Of a stretch of DNA of 64,000 bases, positions 37,067 to 46,416 are shown piece by piece. Numbering within the stretch: position 1 is the first letter of the stretch; every line of letters begins with the position of its first letter. The stretch comes from a bacterium (GTDB lineage: Bacteria; Patescibacteria; Microgenomatia; Levybacterales; UBA12049), in NCBI GenBank assembly GCA_021777565.1, contig JAJYDJ010000005.1, positions 41,912-105,911 of the forward strand. The letters are read 5' to 3'. Under the pieces are notes generated by a model that saw only the letters and a program-made list of their open reading frames with translations, searched no databases and had not been told where the DNA came from. Made by a program: the position numbers and the translations under genes.

Positions 37067-40000
37067 TTATGGCTGATCTTCGATAACGGCACCCTGCTCA
37101 AAGGTGAAAGTATACGGATGTGCTGCATCTTTTGGATAAAACTCACCAGTCTTAGCAATCATAACAGCAGGATTTTCATCGCCATAGACAAACCACAACC
37201 CATCTGGGAACCCTACAGGGAAAATCCAGGCATTGGCTTCCCTGATAGGAAGTTTATTAACGTATACTGTGTCTGCATGAGTAAGCGTCGGGTATTTTGT
37301 TTTGAAAAATCCTAATGTGTTTTGGGTTATTTTCCCAGCTCTTTGCCATTGCATGCCTACTGTGTATAGGTTCCACAGATGATTCCCCATGAAGACGACA
37401 AAAAGGAGAGTCAATACTGTAATCAAGATTCGGGAAGGATAGGATTGTACCAACCATCTCACAAGTGCCACAAAGAAAATAATCAGACCAACTGAAGCCA
37501 AATAAATATATCGTTCAGTAATATTACCAAGTCCAATAAATGGTAAGGCAGCAACGAGAGCAAACCCAAATCCAAAGAATATCGCTTTATCTACTTTGGT
37601 TAATGACTTTGCAATAAGTTTCCAGAAAACAAGTATCAGAAGAAGTGCTGCGAATGTGACCCCCACAGAGGCGACAATGACAGCATTGTTATGTCTCATA
37701 CTTTCACGAAGCCAAGTATAGGTCCCCAGTGAACTTTGCCCAAAGAAGAAGAGTCCAAGGTATCCAATCTTGTTCCCAATTGCATTCGGGATAAAATGAG
37801 CAAGATTATAACTATAATCTCCTGCAATTGCAGCCACATGTGAAGTTTGGCGTACAAAAAGATAGAGTGCGTCTACAATCAGGAATGGCGCATATACCCA
37901 CCATGTTTTTTTCTTTTTTTCTACTCCAAAGAGATCAGCAACAAGACAAAGGAGCATAAATACTACACCCATTTCATATGTGATAACGCTCAATATTGAA
38001 AATATCAGTGACAAACTATATGAAACCCAGCTGGATTTCTCTCTAAATCGTATGAACTGCAAAATACCAAGAAGCATCCACAATGTTGAAAGAGTAATAG
38101 AAATCGTCGAAATCCAGAAAATATTTTCTGCATGGAATGAACCAAATGCGAAAATAATTGCTCCAATGAATGCCCACAATTTTGACTTAAACACCTTATA
38201 AAACAACGCATATGCACTCGCCGTGACTGCAAAGTGAAGGAAGACAAAGAATGTATGATACCCCTCAGGATTGAACCCAAAGAAAGAGAACAACCCAATC
38301 ATTACGATCTTGTCCAGTGGTCGATAGAAGAATCCCTGTGCATCAGTAAAGTACCTTGGGATATTTGTAAACACGGCTGAGGCAGCCCATCTCAGCCAGG
38401 TGAAATCATCTGCAACGAAGAAGTTGCTCATAAATGGCAACGTAATTGCAATGAGGATGACAAAAACATAAAACATCAGGAAGAAATGTGAAGTGACAAT
38501 CTCTCTTACCGCACTCAAGAGGGAGAACGACTTATCCTTTACCAAAAGCAATGTCCCTCCCATGATACCTAAAAGCAGCCATACTGTTTCTGCAATCTTT
38601 GATGCTTCAAACATGTCATAAAAAATAGCATTCACGAATAGGCCAACTATTCCCCCTACGATGCCAAGCATGAATGCTTTGACCATCTTATCTTCAATGG
38701 CATTAAATGAGTGACGCATCAGTACACCTATTACCAGGAAAATGAATGCAAATGAAAGTACTCCCAGAAGCCCGGTTTCACCAAGATTTCGCAGATAGTC
38801 ATTGTCGGCAGCCAAAGTAATGGTCGCAAAACCGCTCCCTAGGAATGGATTTCTTAGGAAGGCGTTCCACGCATTGGGCCACTCTCCTTGCAGTCTGGTT
38901 GTAAATGAGATGTCATATACCAAGACTTTTTTCACCGTAAAGTTGCCTGAGACACTGGAGAGCTGCACGCCACCATAGTCAAAATTGAGTTGCTTTGCCT
39001 TTGTTACCGACAGTGAACTCTGCACAACTGCAGTGGTAGTCTTTTGTACATTTGTTGTTGTCTGAGGGATATTGATATACGAGGTACCCAAAGGAACATT
39101 TTGGTCCGGTGCTGCCGCCGCAACTGCTACTTTCTTCCCTTGATCAAGTGCTTGCTTTTGTTCATCGGTCAGTGAGTTGTTCGCAAGTCCCACCACTTCT
39201 CCTTGACTATCAACAACAACCGACTGCGTGCGAAAAGTTTGGGCAATTCTCTTAATTGTTGAGCTATTAAATGTGAAAAGACACAAGATACTGATCGCGA
39301 AAATGGGTATAATTGCTTTCTTTTGCTTGATAATAATCAATGTCACCCCCATAGCAATAAAGTACGCTACGACAGCGATTCGTGAAGCGGTAAAGCTCAT
39401 CATAAGAATGGATAACACACCGAGTATCCAAAGCGAAACTTTCTTTTTCCATGCATAAGTAAAGCTTACGGCAAAAATAACAGGGATCAGAAGAACGAGC
39501 CATCCCGCTAGATCATAGTGACCAGCAAACGTACTCGTCATGCGACTATCAAATGGCAAACAGAGAGGAAGTCCTTTCGCAAATTCTTCATTTCCCGTCT
39601 GGAAGGAAGGAAAGCAAAAATTAAATTTTTCGTGCACGATCGGGAACCAATGCCAAATAAAGGTATAAAATTTCTGGCCATATCCATAGATAAGCACAGC
39701 AACCAGAGTTGCCATTAATATCTTGAAATAGAAGTGAATATCTTTCACTTTGGTAATGACTGAAACACCGACAAAGAATAAAATCATGTACTCAATACGG
39801 CGTAGGTACGAAAGCACAGCCACACTTGGGAAGAAATTCGCAACATGTGGGCCAATATATATAATAGAAATGATCAAACTAGCAAGCCCAACGACCCAGT
39901 ACAAGATAAATGAGGCACCAATCGATGCAGGGAAGCTAACTTTTCGCCGCACTAATCGAAAGAGATAGTATGCAACAAGCAATGCGATGAGGAAGTCCTC

Positions 40001-40132
40001 CAATCGAATATACACCCACGTGTGGTGGATATAAATTGTTGGTAGTTTTGGATATAACGCAACAAAAGCAAGCGCAAATGCCACTCCAAAACGCAAAAAA
40101 TTAGCATCAAGCCATCCAAAAAGCTTTCTCAT
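37067..40132 (-). CDS. Fusion: O-antigen ligase/polymerase-like half plus GT-C-like half
   Basis: 1021 residues, more than twenty helices. Residues about 1-530 look like Wzy_C proteins: FAGHYDLAGWLVLLIPVIF, MMSFTASRIAVVAYF, a Q/T/V-rich outside insert (about 305-400), and NPFLGSGFATI...NDYLRNLGETGLLG. Residues about 545-1021 restart as a GT-C enzyme with an early acidic loop FVADDFTWLRWAAS and RPLDKIVMIGLFSFFG, then a long helix array and a C-terminal outside tail. One frame, no internal stop. The first half may polymerise or transfer the glycan, the second may add a sugar from a lipid donor. Overlaps the GT2 gene by 26 bases. Confidence 0.8.
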   Translation of the reverse strand: MRKLFGWLDANFLRFGVAFALAFVALYPKLPTIYIHHTWVYIRLEDFLIALLVAYYLFRLVRRKVSFPASIGASFILYWVVGLASLIISIIYIGPHVANFFPSVAVLSYLRRIEYMILFFVGVSVITKVKDIHFYFKILMATLVAVLIYGYGQKFYTFIWHWFPIVHEKFNFCFPSFQTGNEEFAKGLPLCLPFDSRMTSTFAGHYDLAGWLVLLIPVIFAVSFTYAWKKKVSLWILGVLSILMMSFTASRIAVVAYFIAMGVTLIIIKQKKAIIPIFAISILCLFTFNSSTIKRIAQTFRTQSVVVDSQGEVVGLANNSLTDEQKQALDQGKKVAVAAAAPDQNVPLGTSYINIPQTTTNVQKTTTAVVQSSLSVTKAKQLNFDYGGVQLSSVSGNFTVKKVLVYDISFTTRLQGEWPNAWNAFLRNPFLGSGFATITLAADNDYLRNLGETGLLGVLSFAFIFLVIGVLMRHSFNAIEDKMVKAFMLGIVGGIVGLFVNAIFYDMFEASKIAETVWLLLGIMGGTLLLVKDKSFSLLSAVREIVTSHFFLMFYVFVILIAITLPFMSNFFVADDFTWLRWAASAVFTNIPRYFTDAQGFFYRPLDKIVMIGLFSFFGFNPEGYHTFFVFLHFAVTASAYALFYKVFKSKLWAFIGAIIFAFGSFHAENIFWISTISITLSTLWMLLGILQFIRFREKSSWVSYSLSLIFSILSVITYEMGVVFMLLCLVADLFGVEKKKKTWWVYAPFLIVDALYLFVRQTSHVAAIAGDYSYNLAHFIPNAIGNKIGYLGLFFFGQSSLGTYTWLRESMRHNNAVIVASVGVTFAALLLILVFWKLIAKSLTKVDKAIFFGFGFALVAALPFIGLGNITERYIYLASVGLIIFFVALVRWLVQSYPSRILITVLTLLFVVFMGNHLWNLYTVGMQWQRAGKITQNTLGFFKTKYPTLTHADTVYVNKLPIREANAWIFPVGFPDGLWFVYGDENPAVMIAKTGEFYPKDAAHPYTFTFEQGAVIEDQP

Positions 40133-40979
40133 ATGTTTGGTATAAATACTTATTCCCCAAAATTCGACCTACTCCAATTAATATAGCAGCTTTTGTTTTC
40201 AAAAGCATCCTTACTACTATATATTCTGGCAGAGAATAATGCTTTTTGAAAAGATAGGGAAGATTCTTATAGATATTTACTATGGCAAATGTTCTATTCG
40301 AGCTCCCATAGTCTCTATGCACGATATGTGCTTGAGGATAATAAATACGGCTAAATCCAAGCTTCATGGCACGATAATTGAAGTCAACATCCTCTTCATA
40401 CATAAAAATCTTTTCATCAAATCCACCAATTTTTTGATAGGTTTCTTTCTTCATCATCAGGAATGCTCCTTTGAGCCAATCCACGGGATGGATAGTATCC
40501 GCTGTTTTTTGGAACCCATCAAGTCGTTGCATCCCCAATTGATATTCCAAGACTGACCACAGTGTATAAAATTTCCCGGTAGAGACTTGTAGTGTGCCAT
40601 TCTCATTCTTTATCTTTCCACCTAACAAACCTATATCTGGATTATTTACTAAATACTCATACATTGAAGAAAGAGAGTTATCCTCAAGATAAGAGTCATT
40701 ATTCAGAAGGACAATATAGTCACCTTTCGCTTTCTCGACTGCTCTGTTATACCCAAACCCAAATCCTCCATTATGCCCACTTTCATACACGTGCACGTTT
40801 TTGTACTTCTTAAACTCTTTTTTCATCACCTCATACGCACCATCTGGTGAATCATTGTCCATCACAATGTACTCAAATTCTCCTGACTCAAACTCCTTGC
40901 GGTAATATTTCCACAATGACTCCATGCAGGAGATAGTAAGTTCTGGACGATTATACGTAAGAGAAAGAATACTCAACAT
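40107..40979 (-). CDS. Glycosyltransferase family 2, rhamnosyl-type
   Basis: 290 residues, GT-A fold. SILSLTYNRPELTISCMESL, MDNDSPDG, DYIVLLNNDSYLEDNSL with the DxD-like metal site, GAFLMMKKETYQKIGGFDE, and FMYEEDVDFNYRAMKLG. The pattern is that of WbbL-like rhamnosyltransferases, though donor sugar is not certain. Six bases after the acetyltransferase gene. Confidence 0.9.
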   Translation of the reverse strand: MLSILSLTYNRPELTISCMESLWKYYRKEFESGEFEYIVMDNDSPDGAYEVMKKEFKKYKNVHVYESGHNGGFGFGYNRAVEKAKGDYIVLLNNDSYLEDNSLSSMYEYLVNNPDIGLLGGKIKNENGTLQVSTGKFYTLWSVLEYQLGMQRLDGFQKTADTIHPVDWLKGAFLMMKKETYQKIGGFDEKIFMYEEDVDFNYRAMKLGFSRIYYPQAHIVHRDYGSSNRTFAIVNIYKNLPYLFKKHYSLPEYIVVRMLLKTKAAILIGVGRILGNKYLYQTYEKAFWMA

Positions 40980-40985
40980 AGGTTT

Positions 40986-41555
40986 TTATCGAAACCATGC
41001 AGCTCTACCAAGCTTATAATGAAGATCTTTGTTTTGCCTTTCCCCAATTACCTTTGCGGGTACGCCTCCAACCATCATAAATGGTTCTATGTTTTTGGTC
41101 ACGACTGCCCCAGCACCAACAATGGCACCCTTCCCAATAGTCACCCCAGGCAGAACTATGACGCGAGGCCCAATAAAGACATAATCTTCGATAACGACTG
41201 ATTCTGAAGTTGCATGGAAGTCATCGGCATTCATATCGTGTTGGCTGTTATACACCATCACGCCTGTAGCAAAGTCTACGTGATCCCCAATAGTTATGGG
41301 AGATCGTCCATCAAGTATCACTTGCTCACCAATAATTGTATCGTTCCCAATACGGATGTTAGCTGGATCATAAAAAACGGCTCCCATATGGATGACTGAC
41401 CCTTTGCCTATTTTTATACCAGCTAAGCGGTAAAAAAACCTACGTACGAAATGTGATGGGACATATCCAATAAGAGTCAATAGATAAATCTCAAACTCCA
41501 GTAGTACTGTCGTAATGCGACGAATAATGCGTTGTTGTATAGATAGTTTGCTCAT
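40986..41555 (-). CDS. Hexapeptide-repeat acyltransferase
   Basis: 189 residues from ATG 41555, right after the previous stop; an ATG four codons earlier is possible. Left-handed beta-helix with repeats such as IRIGNDTIIGEQVILDG, ITIGDHVDFATGVMVYNSQHD (catalytic His region), VIEDYVFIGPRVIVLPGVTI and GAIVGAGAVVTKNI, ending in GGVPAKVIGER. It probably O-acetylates a sugar of the glycan (maltose/galactoside O-acetyltransferase type). Confidence 0.92.
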   Translation of the reverse strand: MSKLSIQQRIIRRITTVLLEFEIYLLTLIGYVPSHFVRRFFYRLAGIKIGKGSVIHMGAVFYDPANIRIGNDTIIGEQVILDGRSPITIGDHVDFATGVMVYNSQHDMNADDFHATSESVVIEDYVFIGPRVIVLPGVTIGKGAIVGAGAVVTKNIEPFMMVGGVPAKVIGERQNKDLHYKLGRAAWFR

Positions 41556-41556
41556 A

Positions 41557-42675
41557 TTATTTCCCATTTGCGACCGACTCCAAAACAGCCAGTGTTTCTT
41601 CAGCGGTCTTCTCCCAATTAAATTTTTTCACTTGTTGGTATCCTTTCGCAACCATGTCTTTACGCAACTTTTTATCAGTTAGTACTTTCTCAATAGCTCG
41701 CGTAATGTCATCTGTGTCCTCTGGATTGCAATATTCTGCGGCGTCTCCACCGATTTCTGGCAGACTGCTTACATTACTGGTCACCACAGGACATCCTGCT
41801 TGCATAGCCTCAAGGATAGGCAATCCAAAACCTTCATAGAGGCTTGGAAGGACAAAACACTCAGCATTGGCATACAACACTTTTGCTTCCTCATCAGGGG
41901 CAAAGTCTAAAAAGTGTACTTTATCGGAAATTCCCAACTGTTCTGGTTTTGCAAGGATCGGTTCATACAGCCAGCCCTTCCTTCCGACAATCACCAACTG
42001 TAAGTCAGTATGTTCTTTACTCACTTTCGCAAATGCATCGATAAGACGAGAGAGATTTTTACGTGGTTGAATTGTCCCAAGATACAAAAGATACGGGGAA
42101 GTAAATGCATATTTCTTCTCTAGCTGCTGTAAGGTTATTGTACTTTCCATATGTTCACTTTCTTTGATACCAAGATGGGTCACTGTCACATCCTCTGGCT
42201 TGACCTTATATAATTTGATTATATCATCTCGTGTTTTCCCACTCACTGCAAGCACATGAGTTGCCTGATTTACTGAGTATTTGGTCCAGTTAATAAGCTG
42301 GTAGAGATCTTTTTTTAGAAAGTGATCCGGGAAGAAAAGATACGCAAGGTCATGAATAACGATGACAGATGGGACTGGTGAGAAGCGTGGTGCATAATGA
42401 TTGGGACTGAAAAACACATCTGGACGTGGGGAATGAGTAAAGAGGTCTATCGGAAGACCAATTTGGGTCCAGAACTTTTTAGGTTTTACGATACGATATC
42501 TAAAATGTTGCGTCTGAGCCGGCATATGGGGAAGTGGAGGTTCTTTGAGATAAATAACAAATTGTATATCCTCTCTTTTGAGTGACTGAAACTTTGCAAG
42601 AAGCTCGTACGTATAGACACTTACGCCAACTAAACGCGACACATTTGCTTCATTTCCATCAATGCCAATAATCAT
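41557..42675 (-). CDS. Glycosyltransferase family 4
   Basis: 372 residues. IIGIDGNEANVSRLVGVSVY at the start, VIVIHDLAYLFFP, YLGTIQPRKNLSRLIDAF, and PSLYEGFGLPILEAMQAGCP followed by SSLPEIGGDAAEYCNPED. Complete GT-B. It begins in the stop of the truncated GT4 upstream (ATGA), so the two are translationally coupled. Confidence 0.9.
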   Translation of the reverse strand: MIIGIDGNEANVSRLVGVSVYTYELLAKFQSLKREDIQFVIYLKEPPLPHMPAQTQHFRYRIVKPKKFWTQIGLPIDLFTHSPRPDVFFSPNHYAPRFSPVPSVIVIHDLAYLFFPDHFLKKDLYQLINWTKYSVNQATHVLAVSGKTRDDIIKLYKVKPEDVTVTHLGIKESEHMESTITLQQLEKKYAFTSPYLLYLGTIQPRKNLSRLIDAFAKVSKEHTDLQLVIVGRKGWLYEPILAKPEQLGISDKVHFLDFAPDEEAKVLYANAECFVLPSLYEGFGLPILEAMQAGCPVVTSNVSSLPEIGGDAAEYCNPEDTDDITRAIEKVLTDKKLRKDMVAKGYQQVKKFNWEKTAEETLAVLESVANGK

Positions 42676-43247
42676 ATACCTACTCCTTCATATATTACGG
42701 TAATTTTATCCTGAGGTATATGCAGAATATTTATAATGTCATTTTTGGTTGCCTCCGAGACGGCAATTATCTGATCACACTCTTTTGCAACCCATGAAAG
42801 TCGCTTCTTTTGCACAGCTACGATATTTGCCACAGGAGCAAAGTTTTTAAGAGAAAATCCCAATTTCTTATGCGCTTCTTCAGGATATAGATAGACACTC
42901 AAATCATGAATAATACTTACCTTTTTGGCAAAAAGTGTTGGTGGTTCTGTCCAATCTGAAGAAAGGAACACATCGACTTTCCCAATAAAAAGTTCTATCG
43001 GTACAATATGTAACACGTTCCAAAGTATATGAAGAAATGTTGGTGGAAAGGGAAATTTTTTGAGAGTGACATTGGACTGTTTTGCCAATTCCTTCATTGC
43101 AGCAGGAAGTTCACCTCTTAATGTTGCAAAGAATAACACATACGTATTCTCTTTATCCTTTTCAATCAGATGAGAAACTAAGCGACTTGTGAGTCTCCCA
43201 ACTCCTTGTGGATACACGGTTTGAGAGATATCAATAGCTATCTTCAT
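42672..43247 (-). CDS. Glycosyltransferase family 4, N-terminal domain only
   Basis: 191 residues. Aligns by eye with the first half of the neighbouring GT4 proteins: IAIDISQTVYPQGVGRLTSR, VDVFLSSDWTEPP, VSIIHDLSVYLYPEEAHKK, IIAVSEATKNDIINILHIP, DKITVIYEGVG, and then stops exactly at the hinge. The C-terminal donor-binding Rossmann domain with the Glu-x7-Glu motif is missing. The next gene is a complete GT4, not the lost half. It may be a decayed gene kept by coupling, or an accessory subunit. Confidence 0.75.
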   Translation of the reverse strand: MKIAIDISQTVYPQGVGRLTSRLVSHLIEKDKENTYVLFFATLRGELPAAMKELAKQSNVTLKKFPFPPTFLHILWNVLHIVPIELFIGKVDVFLSSDWTEPPTLFAKKVSIIHDLSVYLYPEEAHKKLGFSLKNFAPVANIVAVQKKRLSWVAKECDQIIAVSEATKNDIINILHIPQDKITVIYEGVGI

Positions 43248-43248
43248 A

Positions 43249-43482
43249 TTACCTCTTATTGTGACTATTTTTTATCTCTATCACAATCCCCTGAGCAACT
43301 GCCAGGAGAAAAAATCCTGCCGCGTACCAGGTCAAGTGCTCTGCAGTAAAGAATACCCACTTAGCAAAAAGTGGTATGGCAAGCACCACACAAGCAAGTC
43401 CAATCCCTGCACTTAATCGAATATTTTGTCTAGATGCTATAAGGACAAAGATAACCAGAAAAAAGATATCTTGAATTTTCAT
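43249..43482 (-). CDS. Small membrane protein, two to three helices
   Basis: 77 residues: MKIQDIFFLVIFVLIASRQN, then helices at about 24-42 and 50-70, ending with a basic tail KNSHNKR. No family recognised. One-base spacing on both sides places it firmly in the operon beside the DPM-like GT2, so it may be a stabilising partner of that enzyme. Confidence 0.7.
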   Translation of the reverse strand: MKIQDIFFLVIFVLIASRQNIRLSAGIGLACVVLAIPLFAKWVFFTAEHLTWYAAGFFLLAVAQGIVIEIKNSHNKR

Positions 43483-43483
43483 A

Positions 43484-44425
43484 TTAGTGTTTTTTTACGG
43501 GCGCTATTTCTCTAAACGTCGTCATATGCCTCGCAGCATTTTGATCCATATATACCATCATATCAGCTATAAGACCAGTAAATATTGTTTGGAGTCCTAC
43601 AATAACGAAAAGCACACCAATAATTAAAATTGGTCTGTCCCCTACTGTCTGGTGATAGGCATAATGAAGAATAGTTAAATAGCTCAGCATTATTAAACCA
43701 ATAAAAAGTACTAGTGTGCCGGTAAATCCAAAAAAATGCATTGGTCTTTTAATGAATTTCGACACAAAAAGAACAGTGAACATGTCAGGCCAGTCTTTAA
43801 AAATCTTTATAAACCCATACTTAGATTTCCCGTATAGTCGTGGTTTATGATCAACGACAACCTCTGAGATTCGATACCCTTGTTGTTGTAACATCATCGG
43901 AATAAACCGATGCATCCCCCCATAAAGCCTCAAACTTCTCGCAGCCTCCGCAGTATATAACTTAAACCCACAGTTATAATCATGAATCGTAAGTTTCCAA
44001 AAGATTCGTGTCATTGCATTCCAGATCCGAGATGGGATGACCATATATGACTTATCTTTACGATTTTTTCTCCAGCCAGCCACCATGTCATACCCCTCGT
44101 TCATCTTTGCAATAAATTTGGGGATATCATTAGGATTATCCTGTAAATCTGCATCCATGGTCATGATCATGTCACCTTTTGCCTGTGTAAAAGCAATATT
44201 CAGTGCTTCAGATTTGCCACGATTAACGGCAAATGATAGTATGCGGGCATGACTATCTTTGTGCGCAATTTTTTGCATGACCTGTACTGTCTTATCTGTC
44301 GATCCATCATTGAAAAAAAGAAGTTCATATCCAATCTTTTCTTTATGGAGGACGTCAATAATTTTCTTATAGAGGACTGGCAGATTATCCTCTTCATTGT
44401 ACGCGGGTATAACAATGCTGAGCAT
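43484..44425 (-). CDS. Polyprenyl-phosphate mannosyl/glucosyl transferase (GT2, DPM/GtrB-like)
   Basis: 313 residues. SIVIPAYNEEDNLPVLYKK, FNDGSTDKT, NRGKSEALNIAF, MTMDADLQDNPNDIPKFIAKM (DAD metal site) and NCGFKLYTAEAA; two C-terminal membrane helices (about 233-255, 262-285). It makes the lipid-linked sugar donor that the GT-C enzymes of the cluster need. It begins a sub-operon with its own promoter. Confidence 0.92.
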   Translation of the reverse strand: MLSIVIPAYNEEDNLPVLYKKIIDVLHKEKIGYELLFFNDGSTDKTVQVMQKIAHKDSHARILSFAVNRGKSEALNIAFTQAKGDMIMTMDADLQDNPNDIPKFIAKMNEGYDMVAGWRKNRKDKSYMVIPSRIWNAMTRIFWKLTIHDYNCGFKLYTAEAARSLRLYGGMHRFIPMMLQQQGYRISEVVVDHKPRLYGKSKYGFIKIFKDWPDMFTVLFVSKFIKRPMHFFGFTGTLVLFIGLIMLSYLTILHYAYHQTVGDRPILIIGVLFVIVGLQTIFTGLIADMMVYMDQNAARHMTTFREIAPVKKH

Positions 44426-44431
44426 AGGCGT

Positions 44432-44460
44432 ATTGTAACATGCGCATGCTGAATGAACAA
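44432..44460 (-). promoter_or_regulatory. Promoter before the DPM-like gene
   Basis: On the minus strand: TTGTTC, 17-base spacer, TACAAT, exactly six bases to the ATG at 44425. Confidence 0.5.
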
Positions 44461-44464
44461 TTTT

Positions 44465-46414
44465 TTAAACAAAGACCAGACAGAGAAGGAAGGCTATCAC
44501 GATACTACTCATAACATATCCATACCACTTGGTGTCCTCTTGGCTGTAAACAAGTTCTGCAGTATATTGCCCTTGAGGTAAAACAAACTCCATATGCGTA
44601 CTGTCCTGTTTCTCTGGGACAAGCTCTTTACCATTTGTTACTCTTACTCTCCACAATGGGTCATAATTTTCAGAGAAAACTAGCCTACTCGCTGAGGTGG
44701 CACTGTCGATATCTAGTCCGTACCTGTCAGGAGAGATCATCTGGTAATGCAGTCTCCCCGGACCGAGGAGAGAAAGATGATCCATGGGCTGTGGGACCGT
44801 ATAAATCGTTATATTGGAAGTTGTTGTGAGTGCAGCAAGTCCCGAGATCGTTGCTACCTGCGCTACTGCTTGCTGATGCAATTCTTCAGAATATTTCCAG
44901 TCACGAATAAATATTTGTCCTTCTGGATCATCCGGGACTACTACATAGCCAATACTGTTGTTTGCCAAAAAATCTACCCCTTTGGTAGAAAGATCATCAA
45001 GTGTCGCCGACTGGCTACTCTCTGCAAAAAAACCACTAGCATCTACCGCGGGATGCAGAGACGTACTGTCAGCAAAATGTGCTTTTTGTGGAACCCAAAG
45101 TACACGAGAGAATTCTTGATCACTCGCAAGTAATGCACTCAGCTGCACATACTCCTGAGGCAGTGTGTGAGACGCAAATGTACCCCGCAAAGTAAATGCC
45201 TTTCTCTCAACAAAAAGAAATGTTATTACGAGAACACAAAGAAGAACTATACGCAGATTCCTCCTCTTTATATATGAACCTGCTTGTGCAACTGACAATG
45301 TAATCAGGACAGACATTCCCAGTGCAATATAAAGATAAAACTTCGATGGATCTCTGAAGAGATTCATCCCAGGGATGTGTCCATACATCCACAAATACTG
45401 TTGCCCAAAAGGATCATTTACCCCTTTTGCAAGGAATGCACCTATGAGTGTCAGCAATGCAAAAAGATACACAACTTGTTTTGTTGTTTTTTCATGTATT
45501 ATAACCAGTGATGCAAACGCTACAAGTGGGAATAAAAGAAATTCTTCCTGCATAAATCCAACTTTCCCAAAGATATTTTCAGGCCAATTTGGATGCAATA
45601 GCCCAAGTGTATTTTCTAACTTGGCGAAACTAAAAAAACGAATGGCAGCCTCACTACTTTGTAACACAGCGACTGTCGAATTCGGATTTTGGTGATACCA
45701 GAACAACGGGAATATCCAATACAAGTGGACCAACAATCCTAACGTTAGCGAACTTATCACCGGCACTATATTTCTCCGTTGCCAAATTGCAAGAAGAGCA
45801 ATAATTCCTCCGATCATGTATGCAAAACGGATATCTAGTAATATAAGAGCAGAAAAAAGGAAAGATGCAACAGCAACCTGTCTCCTCAGACCACCTGTCA
45901 CGTGAATGAAAAGTTGATAGAACGATGTAACCACCACTGGACACAATGCATACGCAAGGGCTACATTCATTTGCCCTCCTTCTACCAACATCAGCACGTA
46001 GGTATTTGCTACATATATACCAACACCTATCCAGAGCGCCGGAGAAGAGAATGAAAGCTTCGTAAATTTCCTTAAAAAATACCACGCTGAGAACGTTGCA
46101 AGAGCAAGATACGCCCAAAACCAGGCAATTCTTTGCATAAAATCCCACGGGAGATGAAGCAGCGTATGAAAGATAAATACTGTAATTCTCAGATAACTTT
46201 CTACCCACCCATACTTCATCATGGTCTCACCAAAACCATTGCCAAAGACACCATCCCAACTAGGAAGAATGGGGAAGAACTCAACAAGTCTATCGTTAAA
46301 ATAATATGGGTGATCAAACCCAGAAATCAAACCAGGAGAAAACCACTTATGAAAGACCATGAGGATAATCACGCAATAAGAAAAAAATGGCAGATATTTT
46401 TTTATTTTTTGCAT
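44465..46414 (-). CDS. Large GT-C-like membrane protein with outside C-terminal domain
   Basis: 649 residues. About eleven or twelve helices (to about 400), then a strand-rich outside domain, then one last helix (about 632-649). LISGFDHPYYFNDRLVEFF is the first outside loop with acidic residues. GMNLFRDPSKFYLYIALGMS is reminiscent of YfhO-like and AftD-like proteins. It is likely a glycosyltransferase using a lipid-linked sugar; I cannot name the sugar. Similar architecture to the 48.1-51.3 kb gene two places upstream, suggesting paralogy. Confidence 0.7.
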   Translation of the reverse strand: MQKIKKYLPFFSYCVIILMVFHKWFSPGLISGFDHPYYFNDRLVEFFPILPSWDGVFGNGFGETMMKYGWVESYLRITVFIFHTLLHLPWDFMQRIAWFWAYLALATFSAWYFLRKFTKLSFSSPALWIGVGIYVANTYVLMLVEGGQMNVALAYALCPVVVTSFYQLFIHVTGGLRRQVAVASFLFSALILLDIRFAYMIGGIIALLAIWQRRNIVPVISSLTLGLLVHLYWIFPLFWYHQNPNSTVAVLQSSEAAIRFFSFAKLENTLGLLHPNWPENIFGKVGFMQEEFLLFPLVAFASLVIIHEKTTKQVVYLFALLTLIGAFLAKGVNDPFGQQYLWMYGHIPGMNLFRDPSKFYLYIALGMSVLITLSVAQAGSYIKRRNLRIVLLCVLVITFLFVERKAFTLRGTFASHTLPQEYVQLSALLASDQEFSRVLWVPQKAHFADSTSLHPAVDASGFFAESSQSATLDDLSTKGVDFLANNSIGYVVVPDDPEGQIFIRDWKYSEELHQQAVAQVATISGLAALTTTSNITIYTVPQPMDHLSLLGPGRLHYQMISPDRYGLDIDSATSASRLVFSENYDPLWRVRVTNGKELVPEKQDSTHMEFVLPQGQYTAELVYSQEDTKWYGYVMSSIVIAFLLCLVFV

Positions 46415-46416
46415 AC

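Noticed and set aside
41557..43247. Frameshift splitting one GT4 gene in two
   Set aside because: The downstream gene has its own complete N-terminal domain, so it is not the missing half of the upstream fragment.
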